A stretch of 64,000 nt of DNA. Origin: Pseudomonas japonica (GTDB taxonomy: Bacteria; Pseudomonadota; Gammaproteobacteria; Pseudomonadales; Pseudomonadaceae). The notes beneath the pieces were generated by a model. The model searched no databases. It was not told the DNA's origin and saw only the letters and a program-made list of their open reading frames with translations. A program made the position numbers and the translations under genes. The stretch covers positions 1 to 64,000 of the forward strand of contig NZ_FZOL01000013.1 of assembly GCF_900188455.1 (NCBI RefSeq). Direction: 5' to 3'. Below, piece after piece: positions 54,564-62,936 of this stretch. Within the stretch, counting starts at the first letter, position 1; each line of letters starts with the position of its first letter.

Positions 54564-54599
54564 AAATAGGGGAAGAGCTTACAGGCTCTTCCCCTATTT
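54564..54599 (-). promoter_or_regulatory. Long stem-loop in the pheS leader
   Basis: A perfect 15-bp stem (aaataggggaagagc / gctcttcccctattt) with a 6-base loop ends 18 bp upstream of the pheS start. On the minus strand it is followed by a short T stretch. Position suggests an attenuator or processing site controlling pheST relative to the ribosomal protein genes. Confidence 0.65.
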
Positions 54600-54610
54600 A
54601 TGACGTTTAA

Positions 54611-54638
54611 CATTCGCCGCCGGATTCGGCGGCGAATG
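54611..54638 (-). terminator. GC-rich hairpin after rplT
   Basis: Perfect 11-bp stem (cattcgccgcc / ggcggcgaatg) with a 6-base loop, 15 bp after the rplT stop. Probable partial terminator between rplT and pheS; only a weak T stretch follows. Confidence 0.6.
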
Positions 54639-54652
54639 ATTGTCGTGGGTAC

Positions 54653-55009
54653 TTAAGCCAGGACGGCTTTAGCTTTCTCGACAATCGCAGCAAACGCCGC
54701 TTTTTCGTTCACTGCCAGATCAGCCAGAACCTTGCGGTCGATCTCGATGGAAGCCTTTTTCAGACCGGCGATCAGACGGCTGTAAGACAGGCCGTTGTTA
54801 CGAGCACCAGCGTTGATACGGGCGATCCACAGAGCGCGGAACTGACGTTTTTTCTGACGACGGTCGCGGTAGGCGTATTGACCTGCCTTGATGACCGCTT
54901 GCTTGGCAACACGGAATACGCGGGAGCGCGCGCCGTAGTAGCCTTTAGCCAGCTTCAGAATTTTCTTGTGACGCTTACGAGCGATGACGCCACGCTTTAC
55001 ACGAGCCAT
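54653..55009 (-). CDS. rplT: 50S ribosomal protein L20
   Basis: Predicted 118-residue basic ribosomal protein: MARVKRGVIARKRHKKILKLAKGYYGARSR start and YAYRDRRQKKRQFRALWIARINA core. L20 binds 23S rRNA early in 50S assembly and in many bacteria represses its own operon. It follows rpmI by 28 bp. Confidence 0.98.
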   Translation of the reverse strand: MARVKRGVIARKRHKKILKLAKGYYGARSRVFRVAKQAVIKAGQYAYRDRRQKKRQFRALWIARINAGARNNGLSYSRLIAGLKKASIEIDRKVLADLAVNEKAAFAAIVEKAKAVLA

Positions 55010-55037
55010 GAGTTATATCCTCTATCTTTGACCGAAA

Positions 55038-55232
55038 TTAACGTACGCGCAGCATGCGCTCGACTTTTGCAACGTCCGACGGATGCAGCAGGCTGCTACC
55101 GCGCAGTTGACGCTTACGCTTGGTCGACATTTTGGTCAGGATGTGGCTCTTGAAAGCGTGCTTGTGCTTGAAGCCGGAAGCGGTTTTCAGGAAACGCTTC
55201 GCGGCACCGCTTTTGGTTTTCATTTTTGGCAT
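55038..55232 (-). CDS. rpmI: 50S ribosomal protein L35
   Basis: Predicted 64-residue protein, MPKMKTKSGAAKRF start and HILTKMSTKRKRQLRG, normal length for L35. It lies in the canonical infC-rpmI-rplT order. Confidence 0.98.
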   Translation of the reverse strand: MPKMKTKSGAAKRFLKTASGFKHKHAFKSHILTKMSTKRKRQLRGSSLLHPSDVAKVERMLRVR

Positions 55233-55292
55233 GTTCGGATACTCCGCATTCAGTGGATAAACATAACCGCAAGGCCTGCCGTGCCCTGGTGG

Positions 55293-55844
55293 TTATTTCT
55301 TTTTCTTGGGGGCGATGACCATCATAAGCTGGCGTCCTTCCATCTTCGGATGCTGCTCAACGGTGCCGTATTCGGCGAGGTCGGTTTCGACCCGCTTCAA
55401 CAGCTCCATGCCCAGCTCCTGGTGAGCCATCTCACGGCCGCGGAATCTCAGAGAGATCTTGGCCTTGTCCCCATCACTAAGGAAACGTACCAGGTTGCGT
55501 AGTTTTACCTGGTAATCCCCTTCTTCCGTCCCTGGACGAAACTTGATTTCTTTGATCTGGATCTGCTTCTGGTTCTTCTTCGCCGCAGCCTGCTGCTTCT
55601 TCTTCTCGAAGAGGCTCTTGCCGTAGTCCATGACCCGGCACACAGGAGGTACAGCGTCAGCAGAAATTTCTACCAGATCCAGCTTCGCTTCATCAGCGAT
55701 ACGAAGCGCTTCATCAATCGAGACGATGCCAATCTGCTCGCCGTCAGCGCCAATTAACCGAACCTCGCGTGCCGAGATATTCTCGTTGATCGGGGCCTTC
55801 GGTGCAGTTCGTTTATCCTGTCTCATATCACGCTTAATGGTAAT
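55293..55844 (-). CDS. infC: Translation initiation factor IF-3, with AUU start
   Basis: Predicted 183-residue factor that keeps 30S subunits free and proofreads start codons. N-terminal domain with NENISAREVRLIGADGEQIG, C-terminal domain with IKFRPGTEEGDYQVKLRNL. The true start is the rare ATT at 55844 (then ACC ATT AAG CGT GAT ATG), as in other infC genes, with ggag just upstream; starting at ATG 55826 would drop six conserved residues. The AUU start underlies IF-3 autoregulation. The ATT shares one base with the thrS stop codon TAA. Confidence 0.96.
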   Translation of the reverse strand: MTIKRDMRQDKRTAPKAPINENISAREVRLIGADGEQIGIVSIDEALRIADEAKLDLVEISADAVPPVCRVMDYGKSLFEKKKQQAAAKKNQKQIQIKEIKFRPGTEEGDYQVKLRNLVRFLSDGDKAKISLRFRGREMAHQELGMELLKRVETDLAEYGTVEQHPKMEGRQLMMVIAPKKKK

Positions 55845-57766
55845 TACTCCGAATCTTGGCGACCACGCCGGGAAACCGCTTGCGCAAGCAAGTCCGCGAA
55901 CTGGGCGACGGGCATGGAACCCAGGTCAGCACCTTCACGGGTACGCACAGCGACAGTTTGCGTTTCGACTTCCCGATCTCCAATAACCAAGAGATAGGGA
56001 ACCTTGAGCAAGGTATGCTCGCGGATTTTAAAGCCGATCTTTTCATTTCTCAAGTCGGACTTGGCACGGAATCCGCTATTGGTCAGGGTTTTTTCCACCT
56101 GATGGGCGAATTCGGCCTGTTTGTCGGTGATATTCATGATCACCGCCTGGGTCGGCGCCAGCCAGGCCGGGAATGCGCCTTCGTAGTGCTCGATCAGAAT
56201 TCCGACGAAACGCTCGAACGAACCGAGGATGGCGCGGTGCAGCATCACCGGATGCTTGCGGCCGTTGTCTTCGGAAACGTACTCGGCGCCAAGGCGAATC
56301 GGCAGGTTGAAGTCCAACTGCAAGGTACCGCACTGCCAGACACGTCCCAGGCAATCCTTGAGCGAGAACTCGATCTTCGGACCATAGAAGGCACCCTCGC
56401 CCGGCTGCAGGTCATAGGGCAGACCGGCGTTATCCAGGGCAGCGGCCAGCGCGGCCTCGGCACGATCCCACAACTCGTCGGAACCCACGCGCTTTTCCGG
56501 ACGAGTGGACAGCTTGAGCTGAATGTCCTGGAAACCGAAGTCGGAGTAGACGTCCATGGTCAGCTTGATGAACGCGGCCGATTCGGACTGCATCTGCTCT
56601 TCGGTGCAGAAGATGTGCGCGTCATCCTGAGTGAAACCGCGCACGCGCATGATGCCGTGCAACGCGCCGGATGCTTCGTTGCGGTGGCAGGCACCGAACT
56701 CGGCCAGGCGCAGCGGCAGTTCGCGGTAGCTCTTCAGCCCCTGGTTGAACACCTGCACGTGGCACGGGCAGTTCATCGGCTTGACCGCGTAGTCACGGTT
56801 CTCCGACTGGGTGGTGAACATGTTGTCGGCGTAGTTGGCCCAGTGGCCGGACTTCTCCCACAGGGTACGGTCGACCACCTGCGGAGTCTTGATCTCCAGA
56901 TAGCCGTTCTCGCGCTGGATCTGGCGCATGTACTGCTCCAGCACCTGATACAGGGTCCAGCCGTTCGGGTGCCAGAACACCATGCCCGGCGCTTCTTCCT
57001 GGAGATGGAACAGCCCCAGGCGCTTGCCGATCTTGCGGTGATCACGCTTCTCGGCTTCTTCGATGCGCTGGATATAGGCGGCCAGCTGCTTCTTGTCGGC
57101 CCAGGCGGTACCGTAGACGCGCTGCAGCTGTTCGTTCTTGGCATCACCGCGCCAGTAAGCACCGGACAGCTTGGTCAGCTTGAACGACTTGAGGAAACGG
57201 GTGTTCGGCACGTGCGGACCGCGGCACATGTCGACGTATTCTTCGTGGTAGTAAAGGCCCATGGCCTTTTCATCAGGCATGTCCTCGACCAGACGCAGCT
57301 TGTAGTCCTCGCCGCGGGCCTTGAACACTTCGATCACCTCGGCGCGCGGGGTGACCTTCTTGATGACGTCGTAGTCCTTGTCGATCAGCTGCTGCATGCG
57401 CGCTTCGATCGCCGCCATGTCTTCAGGCGTGAAAGGACGCTCGTAGGCGATGTCGTAGTAGAAGCCTTCGTCGATGACCGGACCGATGACCATCTTCGCG
57501 GTTGGATAAAGCTGCTTCACTGCGTGACCGACCAGGTGCGCGCAGGAGTGGCGAATGATTTCCAGCCCCTCTTCGTCCTTGGGCGTAATGATTTGCAGAC
57601 CAGCGTCGTGCTCGATCAGATCGCAGGCATCGACCAGCTTGCCATCGACCTTGCCGGCCACAGTGGCCTTGGCCAGACCGGCGCCAATGGATGCGGCGAC
57701 CTCGGCGACGGTAACCGCCTTGTCGAACGTGCGTTGACTGCCATCGGGAAGAGTAATTACGGGCAT
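55844..57766 (-). CDS. thrS: Threonyl-tRNA synthetase
   Basis: Predicted 640-residue class II synthetase: TGS domain (MPVITLPDGSQRTFDKAV), editing domain with the HSCAHLVGHA zinc/editing motif, catalytic core with MNCPCHVQVFNQ (zinc Cys) and MLHRAILGSFERFVGILIEHY, and an anticodon domain at the C-terminus. ATG 57766 has ggagg 4 bp upstream; open frame beyond it is not conserved. First gene of the translation operon. Confidence 0.98.
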   Translation of the reverse strand: MPVITLPDGSQRTFDKAVTVAEVAASIGAGLAKATVAGKVDGKLVDACDLIEHDAGLQIITPKDEEGLEIIRHSCAHLVGHAVKQLYPTAKMVIGPVIDEGFYYDIAYERPFTPEDMAAIEARMQQLIDKDYDVIKKVTPRAEVIEVFKARGEDYKLRLVEDMPDEKAMGLYYHEEYVDMCRGPHVPNTRFLKSFKLTKLSGAYWRGDAKNEQLQRVYGTAWADKKQLAAYIQRIEEAEKRDHRKIGKRLGLFHLQEEAPGMVFWHPNGWTLYQVLEQYMRQIQRENGYLEIKTPQVVDRTLWEKSGHWANYADNMFTTQSENRDYAVKPMNCPCHVQVFNQGLKSYRELPLRLAEFGACHRNEASGALHGIMRVRGFTQDDAHIFCTEEQMQSESAAFIKLTMDVYSDFGFQDIQLKLSTRPEKRVGSDELWDRAEAALAAALDNAGLPYDLQPGEGAFYGPKIEFSLKDCLGRVWQCGTLQLDFNLPIRLGAEYVSEDNGRKHPVMLHRAILGSFERFVGILIEHYEGAFPAWLAPTQAVIMNITDKQAEFAHQVEKTLTNSGFRAKSDLRNEKIGFKIREHTLLKVPYLLVIGDREVETQTVAVRTREGADLGSMPVAQFADLLAQAVSRRGRQDSE

Positions 57767-58131
57767 GGCGCCTCCTCTCCTAGTGGTGACCCCTACCAAA
57801 GGTCACGTGGGTTGGGATGAGCCAGTACGCGATTCGCCCCTGTCCCTCCTTGCGGAAGGCCTGCCTCACAGTGGCAGAAGTCGGATGCCTGCCAGGGAAC
57901 GAACCAGAGTGACTGGAACAGAAATGGTCCGGGAGCGCGCGAACCAGACGTTCGGCAAACCCGAGCCGCGCATGCTAGCACATGCGCTGGCGCAAGCGAC
58001 GGGCCGTGCCGCGACAAATGGAAATAATTGGGAAATTGGCAGCCGAGTGAACTCCTGCGGATTTTTTCCTCTCAGAATCATTGAAGCGTCCTACTCTTCC
58101 ATGAGACCGACTACCCAAGGAGTTCCTGGTT
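57767..58131. other. 365-base divergent spacer upstream of thrS
   Basis: No supported gene or RNA. It must hold the thrS operon promoter (minus) and the promoter of the secreted-protein gene (plus). I see no tRNA and no convincing long stem-loop. Confidence 0.5.
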
Positions 58132-58446
58132 ATGCGTCTTCATTCTCTTCTCACCCTGACCGCCGTCGCATCCCTGCTGCTGCCCATGGCCGCCCACGCC
58201 GGACCCTGGCCGGCCGGCAAGAAAGGCGAATACATGGATGAGTGCGTACAGGTCGCGAAAAAACAAAACCCAGGCATCGACGTCAAGCAGGTCGACGCTC
58301 ATTGCAAATGCGGCGCGGATGCCATTGAAAAGAATTTCACGACCCAGCAGATCGAGGACCTCGACTCCTCCGCGGATGGCGTCGAAGCCAACCTCAAGGA
58401 GCGGGCCCAGCAAGTGGTGCGGGCCGCCTGCGCACCGAAAAAATGA
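58132..58446 (+). CDS. Small secreted protein of unknown function
   Basis: Predicted 104 residues. A signal peptide (MRLHSLLTLTAVASLLLPMAAHA) is followed by a mature domain of about 80 residues with four cysteines: ECVQVA, HCKCGAD and a C-terminal RAACAPKK. It is rich in Lys and Asp/Glu. The Cys pattern suggests two disulfides in the periplasm. An aaggag site precedes the ATG. I do not recognise the family. Confidence 0.85.
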   Translation: MRLHSLLTLTAVASLLLPMAAHAGPWPAGKKGEYMDECVQVAKKQNPGIDVKQVDAHCKCGADAIEKNFTTQQIEDLDSSADGVEANLKERAQQVVRAACAPKK

Positions 58447-58599
58447 CGAGGAACTGGCACACCCTTGCGCCAGATCAGCATTCGATGAAGCTAAAAGCCA
58501 CCACACGCGAATAATTCGACTATGATGTCCGAGTGCATCCTGTTGGCTCTCGGCGACACCGCACTACCGAAAAATCAAGTTTTCCTGGAGATACACCTC

Positions 58600-58812
58600 A
58601 TGTCCAATCGCCAAACCGGCACCGTCAAATGGTTCAACGATGAGAAAGGCTACGGCTTCATCACCCCTCAAGGTGGCGGCGACGACTTGTTCGTTCACTT
58701 CAAGGCCATCGAATCGGACGGTTTCAAATCGCTGAAGGAAGGCCAGACCGTTTCTTTCGTGGCCGAAAAAGGCCAGAAGGGCATGCAGGCTGCACAGGTT
58801 CGCCCAGAGTAA
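58600..58812 (+). CDS. Cold-shock protein (CspA family)
   Basis: Predicted 70-residue OB-fold protein with the RNA-binding motifs RNP1 KGYGFIT and RNP2 DLFVHF. It starts MSNRQTGTVKWFNDEKGYGF. An RNA chaperone of the CspA/CspE type. ATG 58600 is preceded by ggag; the open frame reaches further upstream but only the Csp domain is conserved. A classic terminator follows. Confidence 0.95.
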   Translation: MSNRQTGTVKWFNDEKGYGFITPQGGGDDLFVHFKAIESDGFKSLKEGQTVSFVAEKGQKGMQAAQVRPE

Positions 58813-58830
58813 TCACTCTGCCGAATGAAA

Positions 58831-58858
58831 AAACCCGTCGCTAGCGACGGGTTTTTTT
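58831..58858 (+). terminator. Rho-independent terminator after the cold-shock gene
   Basis: aaacccgtcg ctag cgacgggttt stem-loop followed by a T7 run, 18 bp after the cold-shock stop. The A run on its left lets it also work for the opposite strand. Confidence 0.92.
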
Positions 58859-58873
58859 ATGCCTGGTTCGAAC

Positions 58874-59191
58874 TCAGCCGCAGTTGACCCGACTGATGCT
58901 GCCTTTCTCGTCAACATGCAGATTCAAGCGCTCGGAGCGGTACTCCAGGGTGACGACGTCGGTTGGCTTGAGGATACGCGCCAGTTGCGCCCCGCTCGCC
59001 TTGCGCGCCTGCTCCAGTAGTTCGGCCGAGGCCGGCTTGCCCACGGCGAATTCGGCGCCGCTGGCTTCGCAACGACCGTCGGTGTTGGCTGCCACGGGCT
59101 CGGGTGCTTTCGACCCGCTGCCGCCGCTGCTGCAACCGACCAGGACTGCGGCGGCCAACAGGCTCACCAGTGATGCACGCATAGGAAACAT
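58874..59191 (-). CDS. I78-family peptidase inhibitor-like lipoprotein
   Basis: Predicted 105-residue lipoprotein. The lipobox LVGC places the lipidated Cys at about residue 20, then a Ser/Gly linker. The domain GRCEASGAEFAVGKPA ... VVTLEYRSERLNLHVDEKGSISRVNCG fits the peptidase inhibitor I78 family (PF11720), with one Cys at each end for a disulfide. A perfect aaggagg lies 5 bp before ATG 59191. It likely protects the envelope from serine proteases or binds peptides. Confidence 0.8.
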   Translation of the reverse strand: MFPMRASLVSLLAAAVLVGCSSGGSGSKAPEPVAANTDGRCEASGAEFAVGKPASAELLEQARKASGAQLARILKPTDVVTLEYRSERLNLHVDEKGSISRVNCG

Positions 59192-59305
59192 GAATCCTCC
59201 TTAGGGATACTTGATGCTGCTTGTTGCAAAAGCGGGCCAGTCTGCCTGACTCATACGATCAGGGGAAATGACAATAGTGTCTGGATTTTGCACCGCCCAA
59301 CGACC

Positions 59306-59608
59306 TCAATAGAGATCAATATAGTCGCTGGCCGGCTTGGGCCAGTTATCCTGCAACGCTTTGAACACCTGCTGGACCCAGCGCTCATCCGCCGCGGCCT
59401 GGGCACCGACGCAGCCGGAACCGGCCGCCCAGGTTTCCAGGCGAAACAGCAGGCCGTCGAGCTGCGCGCCGCCCACCACTTCGGACAACCAGGCCTGCCC
59501 GCCCCGATTGACTCGCAACTGATTGTGCCTGGCGCCGTTACCACTGGCGATCAACTGGCGAACCTGTTCCAGAGTGAATTGCCGCGGGTCGTTCAAGTCA
59601 ATCTGCAT
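59306..59608 (-). CDS. Conserved hypothetical protein
   Basis: Predicted 100-residue cytosolic protein starting MQIDLNDPRQFTLEQVRQLIASG, with GGQAWLSEVVGGAQLDGL and a Trp-rich C-terminal end. No signal or membrane segment. I do not recognise a named family. The open frame reaches further upstream, but the ATG at 59608 begins the part that looks protein-like. Confidence 0.7.
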   Translation of the reverse strand: MQIDLNDPRQFTLEQVRQLIASGNGARHNQLRVNRGGQAWLSEVVGGAQLDGLLFRLETWAAGSGCVGAQAAADERWVQQVFKALQDNWPKPASDYIDLY

Positions 59609-59796
59609 GCTGCTGTCCTGCCGGCGAAAAATGCCTTTAGTTTGCCACGCCGACGCCCTTATGCCTAAGTCGCACAGCAGCGCGCCAGGCAGCATGGTTA
59701 AACTGGAAACCCAGCGACGACACTTGGCAGCGCGTCGCCGAAACGTCACCGGCCCGACGTTTCACCCTCGACAGACGGGCCTTTGCGAGACCTCCA

Positions 59797-60057
59797 ATGA
59801 CCAGCCACAGCATCGATGCCGACATCAAGGTGAAATGGCCTGAGGGCCAGAGCGCCTACAGCCCGGGAACGGCGGAAGAACTGTCCCTTATCGCGATCGA
59901 CCTGCTGGTCAAGGAAATGGGCAGCGGTGCCGCGCGCACCTTCATCGACCAGGTTTTCGAGCGCTATCGCCACGACCCCGTCACACAACCTTCCGCCGAC
60001 GTCACTCCGCGAGGTCAGACAGCCGGGGAATCGACGGTTGCGCCCCCGCACGAGTGA
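59797..60057 (+). CDS. Small hypothetical protein overlapping rbsK
   Basis: Predicted 86-residue acidic protein, MTSHSIDADIKVKWPEGQSAYSP start. Its last 18 codons overlap the end of rbsK on the opposite strand. A weak purine-rich site (gagacc) precedes the ATG. The N-terminal two thirds look like a real small protein; no family recognised. Confidence 0.6.
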   Translation: MTSHSIDADIKVKWPEGQSAYSPGTAEELSLIAIDLLVKEMGSGAARTFIDQVFERYRHDPVTQPSADVTPRGQTAGESTVAPPHE

Positions 60058-60910
60058 CCGAGATCGCCGCCGCACACTGCCCGAACCTGATCGCTTCACG
60101 CTCACTGCAACCACGCGCCAGCGCCGCGGCGAAACCACCAACGAAGGTATCTCCGGCAGCGGTGGTGTCCACCGGGCGCACCACGGGCGCGGCAAAGTGC
60201 TCGCCACCTTCGGCGCCAACCAGCAAGACACCTTGCGCACCCAAGGTGATGATCACCCGGTCGGCACCAAGCTCCCGCAGATGGCCCGCGACCGTTGCGG
60301 CCGAGGCCAGGTCATTCACGGCCAGGCCGGTGAGGGCCGCCGCTTCGCTCTCGTTGGGGATGAGATAGTCGATATTGGCCAGCCAATCCGGCGGTAGCGG
60401 CCCGGTTGCCGGGGCCGGATTCAGGATCACCGTCTTGCCGAGCGCGCGACCGCGCGCCAGGGTCCAGGCCACGGTCTGCGGCGGAATCTCCATCTGGCAG
60501 ACGATGACATCCGCGCTCTGCAACAGGGCATCGAAGCGCTCGATCGACGCCGGCAGCAAGCACCCGTTGCCACCCGCGACGATGACGATGGCATTCTGAC
60601 TGGCGGCATCCACGACGATCAGCGCGACACCGCTGGGCACTCCAGCGACTACCTCCAGCGCCTGGCAATCGATGCCCTCGGCCAGCAGGCCATCGCGCAA
60701 CTGCCGCCCGTAAGCGTCATCGCCAACGCAACCGATCATCGCCACCGATGCCCCCAACCGTGCGGCGGCAACCGCCTGATTGGCGCCCTTGCCCCCTGGC
60801 ACGGTGGCAAAGGACTCACCGGCGAGCGTCTCGCCCGCGCGAGGCAGGCGCTCGGCGCGAGTCACCAGGTCCATGTTGAGACTGCCCACCACTACGACGC
60901 TGGCTTGCAT
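60002..60910 (-). CDS. rbsK: Ribokinase
   Basis: Predicted 302-residue PfkB-family kinase converting D-ribose to ribose 5-phosphate. Seen: VVVGSLNMDLVTRAERLP, GGKGANQAVAAARLG near residue 40, and the PfkB catalytic signature DTTAAGDTFVGGFAAAL near residue 250 (Asp base). Last gene of the ribose operon; 9 bp after rbsR. Confidence 0.96.
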   Translation of the reverse strand: MQASVVVVGSLNMDLVTRAERLPRAGETLAGESFATVPGGKGANQAVAAARLGASVAMIGCVGDDAYGRQLRDGLLAEGIDCQALEVVAGVPSGVALIVVDAASQNAIVIVAGGNGCLLPASIERFDALLQSADVIVCQMEIPPQTVAWTLARGRALGKTVILNPAPATGPLPPDWLANIDYLIPNESEAAALTGLAVNDLASAATVAGHLRELGADRVIITLGAQGVLLVGAEGGEHFAAPVVRPVDTTAAGDTFVGGFAAALARGCSEREAIRFGQCAAAISVTRAGAQPSIPRLSDLAE

Positions 60911-60919
60911 GACCTTTCC

Positions 60920-61942
60920 TCAACGGTATTCGCCGAACAGATCCGGACTGGGTGCGGTGGATTCGCGCAAGACGATTTTCGGGGCGACGATGCGCTGCTC
61001 CACCACACCCGCCTCCTGCCCGGTGACCCGCCGCAGCAGCAGTGAAGCGGCCATTTCGCCCAGCTCGCGGATGGATTGCCCGACAGTGGTAAGCGCCGGA
61101 TAGACGTACTGGCACATCTGGATATCGTCGAAACCGATCACCGACAACTCACCCGGCACGGTGATATTGCGCTCCGCCGCAGCGCGCAAGACCCCCATGC
61201 CGATCATGTCGTTGCCGGCGAAGATTGCCGTGGGCCGCTGATGACTCAACAACTGCGCCGCCGCGCCATAGCCACCGAGGCTTGTGAAATCACTGCTCAC
61301 CACGCGCCCTTCACGCGGTGTCACTCCAGCTTCGGTCATGGCCCGCAAAAAGCCCGCCAGGCGCAATTTGGCCACGCTGGTACCCTCCGGGCCATTGATG
61401 CAGGCGATGTCGGTATGCCCCAGGTCCAGCAGGTGCCGGGTCGCCAGATAGGCACCCTGCTCATGATCGATGCGCACCAGGTCGGCATTCACGCCCTCCA
61501 GCGCCCGATCGACGATCACCATTGGCGTACGTACGCGGGACAGGCTGTCGAGAAGATCGCGATCCTCGCCCACCGAAGCGACCACCAGGCCATCGATGCG
61601 CTTCTCCAGCAGTACCCTCAGGTAACTGCGCTGCTTTTGCGGGTCATCATCGGAGTTGCACAGGATCACGCAATAGCCGTTGCGCTCGCAGGCATCCTCG
61701 ATACCCCGGGCCAGCTCGGCAAAATAGGGGTTGACGCTGTTGGGCACCAACAGACCGATGGTCGCGGTGCTGCGCGCCTTGAGCGAGCGCGCCACGGCGC
61801 TGGGCACGTAGTCGAGCTCGGCAATGGCCGCTTCGACCTTGAGCCGCACGGGCTCGCTGACCGGCCGGGTCTTGTTCAGCACATGAGACACGGTGGTATA
61901 GGAAATGCCGGCCAGCGCCGCTACGTCTTTTATGGTTGCCAT
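60920..61942 (-). CDS. rbsR: LacI-family ribose operon repressor
   Basis: Predicted 340-residue repressor: LacI HTH MATIKDVAALAGISYTTVSHVLNKTRPVSEPVR, hinge helix SAVARSLKARST, and a ribose-type periplasmic-binding-fold sensor. It lies inside the operon between rbsC and rbsK. ATG 61942 is the canonical LacI-family start. Confidence 0.94.
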   Translation of the reverse strand: MATIKDVAALAGISYTTVSHVLNKTRPVSEPVRLKVEAAIAELDYVPSAVARSLKARSTATIGLLVPNSVNPYFAELARGIEDACERNGYCVILCNSDDDPQKQRSYLRVLLEKRIDGLVVASVGEDRDLLDSLSRVRTPMVIVDRALEGVNADLVRIDHEQGAYLATRHLLDLGHTDIACINGPEGTSVAKLRLAGFLRAMTEAGVTPREGRVVSSDFTSLGGYGAAAQLLSHQRPTAIFAGNDMIGMGVLRAAAERNITVPGELSVIGFDDIQMCQYVYPALTTVGQSIRELGEMAASLLLRRVTGQEAGVVEQRIVAPKIVLRESTAPSPDLFGEYR

Positions 61943-61946
61943 GCTT

Positions 61947-62936
61947 TCAGTTCCGCCGGCCTGCACGCCGACTGCGATAAGTGTCGAGAATCACGGCGAT
62001 CACGATGACCGCCCCGGTGATGATGCGCTTGGTCGGCTCGGACGCGCCGATCTGCGCCAGGCCCGCGGCCAGCACGGAAATGATCAGCACGCCGAAGAAG
62101 GTACTGATGACCGAACCGCGCCCGCCCATCAGGCTGGTGCCGCCGATCACCACGGCGGCAATGACCTGCAGTTCCAGGCCGGAACCGGCATTGGGATCGG
62201 CGGCTTCGAGCCGGGAAATCTGGAACAGCGCGGCCAGCCCGGCGAGCAGCCCCATCAGGGAAAACACCCCGATCTTGAAGGGGCGTGGATCGACACCCGC
62301 CAGGCGCACCGCCTCTTCGTTGGTGCCGATACCGATCAGGTAGCGGCCGAAGACCGTGCGACTCAACACCAGTTGTGCCAGCACGACCACAACCAACGCG
62401 ATGAGGAACGACGGCGAAATACCGAAGGCGATCGGCTCCGACAGCCACGCCAGGGCATCGCCGATATAGACGGTACGGGAGTCGGTCAGCTCATAGGCTC
62501 CGCCGCGGGCTATTTCCAGCACGCCGAGGGAAACGATGAAGGAGGGAATTCGCCAAACCACCGCAACCGCCCCGGTTAGGGTGCCGACCAGCGCGGCACA
62601 GCCCATGCCAAGCAGGGCGGCGGGCAAGACGCCCCAGCCCCAGCCAAGTATCGCCACGCCGACCACCGAGGCGGCCAGGGCCAGGACCGAACCCACCGAG
62701 AGATCGATACCGCCGATGATCAGGACGAAGGTCATGCCCACGGCCAGCACCATGAGATCAGGAATCTGATTGGCCAGGGTGCTGAAGGTGGCATAGGACA
62801 GAAAGTGGCTGCTGAGCAGGGAAAACAGCACCATCAGACTGAGCAGCGCCCCCGCCAGCCCGAGGTAGGTATCCAGCGCCAGGCGAGTGCCGGAACGCTT
62901 GCCAGCGGCCGGGGTGACAAGGGGAGAGCTTTTCAT
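61947..62936 (-). CDS. rbsC: Ribose ABC transporter permease
   Basis: Predicted 329-residue CUT2 permease with about 9 membrane helices, VGMTFVLIIGGIDLSVGSVLAL and GGTSLMGGRGSVISTFFGVLII signatures. Its start overlaps the rbsA stop by 4 bp; 4 bp separate its stop from rbsR. Confidence 0.95.
   Translation of the reverse strand: MKSSPLVTPAAGKRSGTRLALDTYLGLAGALLSLMVLFSLLSSHFLSYATFSTLANQIPDLMVLAVGMTFVLIIGGIDLSVGSVLALAASVVGVAILGWGWGVLPAALLGMGCAALVGTLTGAVAVVWRIPSFIVSLGVLEIARGGAYELTDSRTVYIGDALAWLSEPIAFGISPSFLIALVVVVLAQLVLSRTVFGRYLIGIGTNEEAVRLAGVDPRPFKIGVFSLMGLLAGLAALFQISRLEAADPNAGSGLELQVIAAVVIGGTSLMGGRGSVISTFFGVLIISVLAAGLAQIGASEPTKRIITGAVIVIAVILDTYRSRRAGRRN

Noticed and set aside
51213..54569. A 1118-codon open frame on the plus strand
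   Set aside because: It is antisense to pheT and pheS, which have unmistakable family motifs; long antisense frames are common in GC-rich genomes.
55856..57820. A 654-codon plus-strand open frame
   Set aside because: Antisense to thrS.
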